Shown here: one piece after another, positions 1-9,200 of the stretch
Position numbering within the stretch: the first letter of the stretch is position 1
Layout: every line of letters starts with the position of its first letter
From: Sepioteuthis lessoniana
Taxonomy: Eukaryota; Mollusca; Cephalopoda; Myopsida; Loliginidae
Direction: 5' to 3'
Length of the DNA: 64,000 nucleotides
Assembly: GCA_963585895.1 (NCBI GenBank)
Contig: OY757904.1
Location: forward strand, 8,208,860 to 8,272,859
Notes under the pieces: model-generated
Told to the model about the DNA's origin: nothing
The model's input: only the letters and a program-made list of their open reading frames with translations
The model's database searches: none
Translations under genes and position numbers: made by a program

Positions 1-328
1 GCTACAATGTCGAAGTATTCTTTGTCTCCATCTGGTGATCGTACTTTTACTTTAGTGTTTCTATAGAGAATCGTTATTGCCGCTACGGTTTCTTTAGGTA
101 TGCCGTACGCTAGTAGGATTTGTTCCATCTTTCCTCTGTGAATGGAATCGAAAGCCTTGGTAAAGTCAACAAAAATTAATGTCGCTTGTAGGTTTTTTTC
201 CCGTACACCTTCAAGGATTCTACGGATGGTTAATATTTGTGAGGTCGTGGATCTATTTCTTCGGAAGCCATTTTGGTTTTTTCTAAGTATGTTGTCGATT
301 TCGGGTTCTATGCGGTTTCGTAACATTT
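1..328 (-). mobile_element. RTE-type LINE, reverse transcriptase fragment
   Basis: On the minus strand one frame stays open from about 326 to the window edge (about 109 codons). It encodes the N-terminal half of a non-LTR reverse transcriptase. Visible in order are GFRRNRSTTSQI, the palm motif FVDFTKAFDS (about 138-175; the D is a likely catalytic metal ligand) and LLAYGIPKETV, ending in EYFDIVA at the edge. The RTE copy at 34060 begins at almost exactly this point (EYFDIVAGVLQGD), so the two pieces complement each other as one family. The rest of this copy lies left of the window. A dead 5' portion is most likely, but no stop is seen here. Confidence 0.85.
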
Positions 329-739
329 TTAAACGAGCCTGGGCTCATTTTTTCTACCGTTAAATTGTTCCAAGTATTGCTATGTATCACAAACAATTCA
401 ATTAAGCATCAGTCATTTTTCTGCACTCAGTTAAATGCCCAAACAATTCTATTTCAAACAATTCAGTTTGGCACACTGTTTAAATATCAAACAGTTCTAT
501 TTGACCTCTACTTAGGACCCTATCAGGTGTTACCACTTCGAGCAGAGTGTAACTGGGAGCAATGGCAATGAAGGTGTACTCAGCATTTCCCAAAGCTCCA
601 GCATTACCTGGGTCCTCGCCATCAGATTGTTTAATGTCCTAACCAGGACACCCGTTCGGTGGTGTCTTAATTCTTTACAGAGATGCAGCCGGTATATTCT
701 ATCGCTATAGACGAATGGGCCGACAAATTTTGTGAATCG

Positions 740-776
<37 letters not shown>
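325..776 (+). repeat. AT-tailed interspersed repeat, family P copy 1
   Basis: This is one of about a dozen copies of a non-coding family, called P here. It has a short subrepeat zone (units with CAAACAATTC or CACACAGTTATATGGTTTCAAG) and then a fairly conserved 200-bp block. That block reads CTATCAGGTGTTACCACT, then GGCAATGAAGG-GTACTC, then CCATCAGAT-TGTTTA, and it ends in a (TA)n tract (743-775). No protein is encoded. The left edge carries AAACGAGCCTGGGCTCATTT, a motif also found inside copy 2. Interpreted below as a possible Helitron-like non-autonomous element. Confidence 0.7.
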
Positions 777-777
<1 letters not shown>

Positions 778-1149
778 TTTTTTCTAAGAAATGTTTGCGT
801 TAATTTCCGGTCTTATCCGTCTCTTTTTTTCTGATTTTTCAATTCCCAACATAGTGTCAAATCTAGAGAGAAAAAACAACAACAAAAAACAAAACAAAAC
901 AATAATAGATAAAATCATAAATTTTTTCCTGATACAGCAAATTTTCTGACAACCAGAAATATTTTGTTTACTTGTGCTGGAAAATGACGATATCTCAGCT
1001 GCAAAATGATAAAGTAGCAGTAAAGCCAATCGAAAGTCAAAATTTGTCTTTCTCTACTGAATTTAATCACGATAGGACTTGGAATATAACTCGTATTATT
1101 CTTTTATTTTTAACTGTCAACTCAATTTTTCGACTCATTTATTACGCAG
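777..1149. other. Unassigned AT-rich spacer
   Basis: A-rich stretches near 865-905 and otherwise unique-looking sequence. The short open frames on both strands match nothing I recognise. Confidence 0.4.
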
Positions 1150-1581
1150 TCCAGTCGGCTGGGGCTGTAGAATACTCCTGAACATCTCTGGAGCTTATGT
1201 AAGGCCCTCGCCCAACGAGTGTCGGAATATGATACTAAATCATCAGATGGTGAGGCTTTGACCTGGAGTGGTAGTATCTGTTAGAGTACCGGCTATGGGC
1301 CAGATAGAACTATTTGTTCATTTATTATTAATTGTGTGCAAACAAAAGATTAATATTATATAGAATTATTAATGTTGGATAGTTATACTTGAAAGCATTC
1401 GACTGTCTGAAAACAATAATTGGCAATATTTGAAACCATTTAATCGTGGTCAAATAAAATATTAATATTAAATAGAATTATCAGTGTTAAATGAAAATAT
1501 TTGGAAGTATTTAACTGTGTGAAAATAAATGAGCTCTGGCTCGTTTAAAATTAATGTTGCCTTCAAACTGTTCGGTTGGAA

Positions 1582-1638
<57 letters not shown>

Positions 1639-1944
1639 AATTTGGTTTTGAATAGCCTACAAGGGTTGTTATGCCATAAAACAGCTCTAACCAACCATTT
1701 CCAACCATTTAACTGTGAACAGATAAAACTATTACTTTAGATATTGATATTTGAAACCGTTCAACTGTGTGTAAACATATTATTAATATCAAAAATATTT
1801 GTGTTGAATAGAAATACTTGAAACTATCAAACTCTGTACAAACAATAATTGGCTAAACTTGAAACCATTTAACTGTGTGCAAACAAATGAGCTCTGGCTC
1901 GTTTAAAAATAATGTTACATGCAAACTATTTCTTACAGATCATA

Positions 1945-1994
<50 letters not shown>

Positions 1995-2058
1995 CAACAG
2001 GATTTGGCATTAAATAACCCATAAAAGCTGATATGCCATAAAACACAACCAAACCGAA
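1150..2058 (-). repeat. Family P copies 2a and 2b, reverse orientation
   Basis: The conserved block appears in reverse complement (GTAGAATACTCCTGAAC, CATCAGATGGTGAGGC, AGTGGTAGTATCTGTTAG). It is followed by subrepeats containing CAACTGTGTGCAAACAA and GAAACCATTTAACTGTG. The motif AAATGAGCTCTGGCTCGTTT occurs twice (about 1528 and 1888), each time followed by a (TA)n tract (1585-1635 and 1949-1990) and then a terminus reading ATGCCATAAAAC. The doubled terminus suggests two copies joined, or a nested or duplicated element. Confidence 0.65.
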
Positions 2059-3095
2059 TCAATATATACTCCTGTATAGGACTATTTCGATGTTTACGAA
2101 TAAGAAAAAAGGCTATGAAAGTTACTTCGGTTCTAATTGCGGAAATAAAAATGTGATTAACTTATGAGATTGCACACGTTACCAGAAACAATATATTTTA
2201 AAGTCAGAATTGTAATCTTATTTTAAACTAAACAAACTGAGAATCAAGACTATTGATATAATAAACAAATGGGACAAAGATGTGTGCGTGACGTTACGTT
2301 GAAGGACACAAGTTCAGCGAACAGAGTTCAGATCCTACACAAACCTATTTACTTTTCACTTTGAGCTCACACTCTTAGGAAAGGCCTGAATATCTGTATG
2401 GGTAAATAGTTGGACCAAGTGGATTGGTACGACAACCTGTCGAGGAGAAAGAAATCGCTGAATTTAAATCACCTGCACTCGGCTTAGAATTGACTTTGTG
2501 TCGGAGTTTTAAATGCATACTCTCGATAGAATAAGATTTTTCACTTAGTAGACAATCAGTTCTTGACAGATGTAAAATTACCATCATAGAAAGGATTTAA
2601 AAATGCACTGGAAAATATCACGATACAAGAAACACACGAAGATGAATGGATATTATCTGCTAACGCTGACATCCAAATGGCTTTAGCATCAAACTAAAAG
2701 ATTCTCAAAACACCGATTTGGAATAGGATTGATTGATGGAGTGCGACATAAAGACATATCATTGTTTAATATTTAATTCAAAAAGTCATTTCAGAATTGA
2801 AACAATCAACTTGACCGAGACTCACCCTACCTCAAAGATTGTCCTCCACGCGTATGCTGATTATAACACAGTCAGCTCAAAAAACTTAGATGCAAAAAAA
2901 AAAAAAAAAGATCCACATTAAAGCAAAGATATTATATGTTACTGGTTTGTTTGTCATAATTTATTCTCTGCCAGTTCAAATTTTTAAAAGACTCTTTAAA
3001 AGCTCAAATCTTCTTTATACAGACGATGACCTTAGGTCGGACGTTGTTAAAAACAATTAAAAATTAAAAACAATAATTACAAAAAAATATTATAC
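2059..3095. other. No gene recognised
   Basis: AT-rich sequence with a short A tract near 2895. 2250-2420 includes ATGTGTGCGTGACGTTACGTTG and 'TTCAGATCC' text that could be a worn SINE 3' region, but it is too weak to call. Confidence 0.3.
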
Positions 3096-3107
3096 TTGTT
3101 TGTAGTT

Positions 3108-3151
3108 ACTTTTCTCTCTCTCCCTCTGCCTGTCTCTGTCTCTGTGTCTCT

Positions 3152-3188
<37 letters not shown>
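3108..3188. repeat. Compound microsatellite (TC-rich then TA)n
   Basis: Pyrimidine-rich TCTC/TCTG repeats (3108-3152) run into a pure (TA)n tract (about 3153-3188). Confidence 0.95.
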
Positions 3189-3191
<3 letters not shown>

Positions 3192-4376
3192 AAAAGCAGA
3201 AATTTGGTAATATGCGAGAATGGACCGAAAGGTTCACATGTTGACGTCATATCTGTTGTTAATGACTTATGTTGTTAACTAATGTATCCAAGCACATTCC
3301 ATGAGAGTATCTTGGTCTGGCAATGAACTTTTCAGTTAATCTTTGTGTTGGATCATTAACATTATATCAAAGTAGAATTGTTAATTTTGCACAAGGGTTT
3401 CATTCATCTTAGTTTTTGTTATTTTTTATCACAAATTCCCAATCTTCCTTCTTGGATAAATGTAAAATCTTTATGATATGTAAGACGAATTTCTTTTATC
3501 AACACTTTCCACTTGTTATTTCTCTGCCTTGAAAGAATAGATAAAAAGTCTAATATCCAACGTGCCGTATATACCCGTAGGTGTTACCCCCAAATAGACA
3601 ATATAGAAATTGCCAATGAAATCTTCCTTTGGGCTTGAAATTTATCGCGCAATGTAATAACAGTAACAACTTTGAATAACACAAATTATTACATATTCTG
3701 GTCTAATATCTAATTAAATGTTTATAATGTACGTGTCTAGGAAAATGTGTGTTTGAGATTGGTTGTAATTAACTGACTATATGCTGCAGTGAATTGCTTT
3801 CTTTTCTTCTGCGTCTAAATATATAAAGTACAGCTTATGACATTTGTACCAGGAAGTTTCTGCGAGTTGATACTGGAGTCAAAAGCATTTATGACATAAA
3901 TAAGATAAAATACGACTGAATTCTGTTTGTTATAAACCCGAAAGAAACATATTCATTTAAACAACTTATTTCAGCTAAATGGTTTATTGTTATTTTTTAA
4001 AATGCCCTGCTTGATTCCTTTTTAAAAGATTTGTAATTATAAATAACCTCTAAATAGTAATTATTAATGAAATCCCACAACTTTTTCTCAATTCCTTTTA
4101 ATGAAAATTTAAGACAAAAATTGTCCTTATTGATAAAAAGTAGAAGATTCATCTGTACATGACAGTTTCGTGTTTATTGACTCTCATTAAATGAATAAAT
4201 ATCAATACGTTCCTCATTTTCTCTTTCTTAATATAACTTACTCTCATCACATCCTTATCTATAGCACTTTTGTACTCCTTTTTTCAACCAAAGTACTCTT
4301 TCTTTTAGTTATTTGTGTCTTCTCTGTTTCTTCTTTTCATTTTGTCAATTTCCCTTCAAGCCTCTTGAAACTGCTG
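3189..4376. other. No gene recognised
   Basis: AT-rich unique-looking DNA. Short plus-strand open frames near 3096-3278 and 4191-4382 are low-complexity hydrophobic translations of T-rich DNA and are not supported as genes. Confidence 0.35.
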
Positions 4377-4425
4377 GCATAAAATAACCCCGACAGGTTG
4401 ACAAGTCGTTAAAATCAATCTATAT
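4377..4425 (-). repeat. Family P terminus
   Basis: AAAATAACCCCGACAGG followed by CGTTAAAATCAATC is the reverse complement of the family P leading end seen at 5272 and 26524 (GATTTTAACGGC-TGTAAACCC). Only the tip is present. Confidence 0.5.
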
Positions 4426-5264
4426 ATAATCTTGTTTTTAAAAAGAAAGTCTCAATTTATATTATTTCTGAAAATTCCTATTCACTGGATTATGCAGAAC
4501 ATCCTTTTTAAAGCAAATTAAGTTTTGAATATTGTATAAAAACCTCGTTTTCACTTTTGTAAGTAAAATGTTTTTTACCTATTTGAGTACAAATACCAAT
4601 TTAGAAAAACAAAAGCAAAAATTTCGCCACAATTAACATTCTATATTATTTCACAAATGGGATTAACATCTATTATCTTTTGCTTTTTAGCTTGAAAATA
4701 TCGTCAAAATTACAAATATTGTTCTGTGGAAAGAAAAAACTTTTTATAGAAATTTCTTCGAGAAGAAAACCAACTATTGCAGAAAAACAAATTGGGTTTG
4801 TGTTTCTATTTACAATGGACAAATATTCACCATTAAATATCTAAGTTTTTCTTTCTTTTCCCGTTTTGGCGCTTCGGTCTATTTAATGTTTTCATTCAGT
4901 TTTTTTTTTTTAATTTATTTATTCAAACTTTACTGCCATTCTTTTTTCTTATTTTTATTCATTTTTTTTTTAGATTTAAATATTTTCCTACAAAATACGT
5001 GATTCTAGTTTTACCATCTTATTAGCTTTTTTTCTTTCGTGTTTATAGTTTTCAGACTCTTTCTCTTTAGACAGATATTCCATTACATCTATATCATGCC
5101 ATCATACATTCGAGACAATACTTGTTACAAAATATCTTATTCAAAATTTTCGATTCTTGTAATGTCATTTGTTTCTTTGGCCAGGTATTATATATTCCGA
5201 TTTTTCAAACTTCCTTTCAAAGAAATAAGTCATACTGATTTTTACCGATCATTATCAAGTTGAC
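4426..5264. other. No gene recognised
   Basis: T-rich runs (4880-4975, 5020-5035) and no convincing coding or repeat signature. Confidence 0.3.
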
Positions 5265-5894
5265 TGAGTGGTTGATTTTAACGGCATGTTAACCCGTTAT
5301 TTTACGTCTCGAAGTTAGAGAATTGCGTTCATTGTACATTTATTTTGACATTTTTTGTGTAGTTGTTTCCTAAGATTTTTTTTTTTTGCTTTTAGTTATA
5401 TATCAGGTACTCTTATCTAAATCAAATAATTTTCACACAGATCGATCGTTTCAAGTATTCCGATCTAATACAAATAATTATATGGTTTCATGTATTTCTA
5501 TCTTCTACTAATCTTGATATGGTTTCAAGTAATTATTTCTATTTAATAAAAGTAATTTCTTTTCACACAGTTATATTGTTTCAAGTAGTTAACAATTTAT
5601 TAGTAATACAAATAATGTAGCATCGGGTATTCCAATCAAATAAGAACAGTCTTTTGACTGATCTAGTCGACCCATTGTTGGGACTTTAATAGGTAACACC
5701 AATCAAGGCGTGAGTAGACGTGAGAGTAATGACAATAAAGGGTTGACTCCTCACTACCCAGATCTCCTGAACTAGAGCCTCACCATCAGATACTGTTCAG
5801 TGTTGTATGCAGGACACTTAAGGAGGGTCTGAATTTCACTGCTGGGGTTGGTCATTATCAGGAATCGCAAATCATTGAGCAGTGATTGTATATG

Positions 5895-5945
<51 letters not shown>
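5265..5945 (+). repeat. Family P copy 3, near full length
   Basis: One of the most complete copies. The leading end TTGATTTTAACGGCATG (5270) is followed by GAATTGCGTTCATTGT. Then come several degenerate 45-50 bp subrepeats with CACACAG-T-ATTGTTTCAAGTA (5430-5640), the conserved block (TAGGTAACACC, GAGAGTAATGACAATAAAGG, CACCATCAGATACTGTT) and the terminal (TA)n tract (5898-5945). This copy defines the order leading end, tandem subrepeats, block, microsatellite. Confidence 0.75.
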
Positions 5946-5947
<2 letters not shown>

Positions 5948-6241
5948 ATTTTTGACGTATTAGTTATTGGCAAACAATAAAAAGTCTTATCCTATTTGAA
6001 TGTGAAGACGCTACTCATAAATTTTGGATAGGAATAGCCTGCTGGAGTCCATTCCTTTTCAGGTTTCAACCTATAAATGAGAAAAAAATTTAGAAATTTA
6101 AGACATTTGTAAATTACTTAGAGGAACCGTTGTGTTAAAAAATTGATCTTTTAAATTAATCTCTTGAATTAATAATTTCGTAACTAAAACCAAAAGTTGT
6201 TTTAAAAATCTGATCTATTTAAACATAATATATGCGTTATA

Positions 6242-6501
6242 ACCGGACATTGGCCAAGCGGTTAGAGTGTTCGCCAATGGCCCGGGAGACCTGGGTTCAA
6301 TCCCAGGTCGAGTCATACCAAAGACTCAAAAAATGGTACTTGATGCCTCCTTGCTTAACACTCAGCATTATAAGGTACGGATCAAGGGTAAAGTAGAGCA
6401 ATCCAGGGAAGGAGTAGCACCCTCCCCTACACCTTGTAGTAGCTATCGAAAAGGGAGCCTTCGGGTTACCCTCGACTATGGTCGCCAACTTTACTTACTT
6501 T
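6242..6501 (+). mobile_element. SINE1 (tRNA-derived), intact with TSD
   Basis: The head resembles a tRNA: an A-box-like TGGCCAAGCGG at about 6251 and a B-box-like GGGTTCAATCC at about 6294, which together form an internal RNA polymerase III promoter. The body carries GGTACTTGATGCCTCC and CCCTCCCCTACACC and ends CTCGACTATGGTCGCCAAC followed by a short CTTT/ACTT tail. A perfect 13-bp target-site duplication, TATATGCGTTATA, flanks it (6229-6241 and 6502-6514). Five other copies lie in this window. It needs a LINE partner for movement; which one cannot be read from the sequence. Confidence 0.9.
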
Positions 6502-6824
6502 TATATGCGTTATATGGCAATTTTTTTTATAAAAGGAAATTATCTTAAAAGCAGGAATGTTTTGCGTTAAGATTTTAAGATAATTAATAAAATTTTAGGA
6601 TGAACAAGCCTGACTGGCAATTTGCTCGTCATAAATCATTAGAGCCATCAGGTGCATATCATTAGAAATGTTTGGCTCGTATTATTTGAAAACTATCTCT
6701 TGATTCCTTTATTCATTGTTGCCTTACATGTGTTATGGGAGCATCACTTGATATAATGCTTAGATTGGTTATCCGAAAATTGCGAATGAGTTTGATTCTC
6801 AATGGGTACGCCATACTTCTAGTC

Positions 6825-7109
6825 CATACTTACGAACCCCTCTGCTCGGGAAGGATATGACACAATGTCAATTTTAACAGGTTTGAATTCAGAGTTTTCC
6901 TTCTCCTAGACTAGTTTCCTTACCAAGGCAGAAAAACCTAGTCTGCCCTATTATTTACCCATAACTGGAGGGAGAATGATTGGATTCATACCTTTCCCAA
7001 AGGTATTAGTTCTATATGAAATGCAATCAGTCTCGTCCGGGATTTGAACTCGTGTCGCTGTGTACATTTCCAACGAGGGTAATCATTATACCACGAGCAC
7101 CTCCTAACT
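6825..7109 (-). mobile_element. SINE2 (tRNA-derived), full length with TSD
   Basis: Read on the minus strand: head GGTGCTCGTGGTATAATGAT, B-box-like GAGTTCAAATCC, then the body (CTCCAGTTATGGGTAAAT, AGTCTAGGAGAAGGAAAAC, GACATTGTGTCATATCC) and the end GGGGTTCG. A perfect 14-bp duplication, CCATACTTCTAGTC, flanks it (6811-6824, 7110-7123). This family is distinct from SINE1 and is the commonest SINE in the window. Confidence 0.9.
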
Positions 7110-7294
7110 CCATACTTCTAGTCTTCAATCAAACTAATCTAATCTTAGTATATAAGGACTTAACTCGTATCATAAAACATTCAAAAAGCTTTTATCCATT
7201 GTATTAAAAGAATAAAAAAAAACTTTTATATTTATATCATTCAGCTCAAAATATTAATGATTCATAAAATACATGAAGGGCTGACGTATATGTA

Positions 7295-7914
7295 CCAGGG
7301 TCATTCAATAAATACGGCAAATTTTTTTGAAAAGAGCAAAATATTTTAATTCCATAAATGTAAATTCTGCATTATTTAGAAACTAATCTAGAAAAATATT
7401 TGTTTTGAAGCTATTCAAAATGGTGGCAAATCAAAGAGAGTGTAAACCATGTGAAATTTACAGAAGAATCTGTGATACATAAGGAGAAATATGTTTCAGC
7501 CAAAAGAATGTCCACAATTAGGCTAAATATGGGTTTACCACGACGAACCTGACTCAAAAAGATAGTTCATGAAGTGGAAAGTCATTGACTCTCTGTTAAT
7601 TAAAACGTTTCGATTGCACTTGTCAGTAAAAAAGTTCATTTTCACAAACTTATACGACATAGAATCACTCAAATTTGTTACAATTTCCTTGAAAGAGGTG
7701 TGGAAATTTACTAAGCTTTTTGCTTAGATGTGGCACAAGGCCATATGAAAGGGGCACCCAATGAGACTCGAACTCACTCGTGTAGGTTTGCTAGTCGAGC
7801 TTGCTAACCATTACACCACCAGAGGTGCCTTCCTTGAAAGAGGTGTGACTATAAATAATGTGTCCTATTGCCGACTCCTAAGGTAAAATTCATCTTTTTT
7901 AGTGAATGACACCT

Positions 7915-7915
<1 letters not shown>
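7295..7915 (+). pseudogene. mariner transposon remnant A, internally deleted
   Basis: The ends read GGGTCATTCAATAAAT (left) and, inverted, GTGTCATTCACTAAA (right): a short inverted repeat as in mariners. Between them a broken frame gives EIYRRICDTYGEI-CFSQKNV near 7460-7520, the mariner N-terminal DNA-binding part, and LLQFP-KRGVTINNVSYCRLL near 7680-7880, a transposase C-proximal stretch. The catalytic middle is missing and stops interrupt the frame, so this is a dead or non-autonomous copy. Its right end abuts a (TA)n tract, matching the TA target preference of mariners. SINE3 is inserted in it. Confidence 0.75.
7703..7829 (-). mobile_element. SINE3 (tRNA-like), inserted in mariner A
   Basis: On the minus strand the head is GGCACCTCTGGTGGTGTAAT with a B-box-like GAGTTCGAGTCTC, then a short body ending CTTAGTAAATTTC. 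A perfect 18-bp duplication, TTCCTTGAAAGAGGTGTG, flanks it (7685-7702, 7830-7847). It is about 127 bp, much shorter than SINE1 and SINE2, with no shared body. A worn relative may lie near 32090-32230. Confidence 0.85.
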
Positions 7916-7916
<1 letters not shown>

Positions 7917-7962
<46 letters not shown>

Positions 7963-8032
7963 GTAGTTTGCGATATTTATAAAGAGAGGTCAATATCGGC
8001 GATAGAGCATATATATATATATATATATATAA
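7917..8032. repeat. (TA)n microsatellites
   Basis: Two (TA)n tracts (about 7917-7962 and 8010-8032) flank a short unique piece containing GATATTTATAAAGAG. Confidence 0.95.
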
Positions 8033-8217
8033 GGTAGACATATAGTCTGTGGCACTTGGTAACTGACTGCTTCTCGTCTATGCGATCATTAGACCAAATA
8101 TCCCTTTATATACCGTTGTGTGGGGCAAGATAGGAAGAGTTATTTGGTTTATCAGGCTTTCTTGGAAAGGGTTCTTGTTTATACTGAATGGTTATATATA
8201 GAGTTATATGGTATAAA

Positions 8218-9200
8218 TTTTCTGATGATCTCTCACTGATGTCTGAGTGACAGCAAGTCTCCTGTTCCTAACACGCTAATTACAATTAGTATCATCGTCA
8301 CCCTTACGTTCCACAGCATTTTTTAGTTCTCTAGGAAGGTATAAGTATTTTTCAATCTTTTTGATTTAAAAAAAATCTTTACTCGGTGGTCCGCTGGGAC
8401 GGTGAAGTCCACTAAGCGGCAAGTTCTTTTTTTTTTCTTGATTATCACAAGGTCTGGTCGGGATTAGGGGATCTGTTTGTATCTCAAAATCCCGGAGAAT
8501 TTTGTGCGTCTCATTCTCCAGAATGGATTCCGGATTGTGTATTTACCACTTGTCCGTATGGTCAAATTTCAATTTCATACACAATTCTCTGAGGATCACC
8601 TTCCCTACACAGTCATTTCTTGTCTATACTCTTTGTGCTACTTGGTTACATTCGTTTATTATGTGATAAGTCGTTTCGTCTCAATCACAACTTAATCAAA
8701 ACTTGCTATTCAGTTGCGAAATTATCGAATTTAACTCTAATATATCTGGCCCTTATTGTGGTGTTTTGTGCTGCTATTAGGAGAGATTTATCCTCATATT
8801 GTCAAAGATGTTATTAGACACTGTAATTAGTCTGTTTTTTTTAATGGAGTTCTCGTATTAATACATCCAAATAAATCCAATACTACCAAGTCTTCTTCCT
8901 TCTTCTTTTCCTGACACATAGAGTCTGTCGATGTCATCTTTCGGATGTAATGACTTGTGCTTCGTCATCAACATTCTTGTCCTTTGGTCTATATGACTGA
9001 GTATCTCCGTCGTCTATTTTAGGAATAGTTTCGAGTACCTCATTAGGGGGATATCCCAGGAGTTTATTCCTTTGATGAGATTCCTGCTGCAGAGCTTTGG
9101 TTTCGGGAAGGATTCCCGTTAATCTGCAGTACTCTCTACTTATTTTTCTTTCCTCTCTATTTCTTTGATGATGTCTGCTTCCAATAATTCTAAGTACTTG
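8218..9200 (-). mobile_element. R4/Dong-like LINE copy A, 5' truncated
   Basis: Reverse-strand fragment of a LINE whose C-terminal part carries a CCHC knuckle and a restriction-like endonuclease (RLE). Seen here are the RLE region (about 8380-8480, with PDL-like and VDF-like motifs worn), the zinc-knuckle neighbourhood (8680-8830), and the region before it containing MTMHK-like codons (8920-8960). The 5' end is cut at about 9200, where it meets the AAT-rich tail of copy B. Frameshifts are frequent. The family is identified from copies I, F and J, where the motifs are clearer. Confidence 0.8.

Noticed and set aside
3096..3278. Open frames with long YIYIYI or SLSLSL runs (also 20071-20283, 33166-33384, 58253-58567, 59962-60153)
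   Set aside because: They are translations of (TA)n, (TG)n or (GA)n microsatellites.
6242..6320. Possible tRNA gene (A-box and B-box present)
   Set aside because: It does not fold as a full cloverleaf, it is followed by a SINE body, it has a TSD and it recurs as a family.
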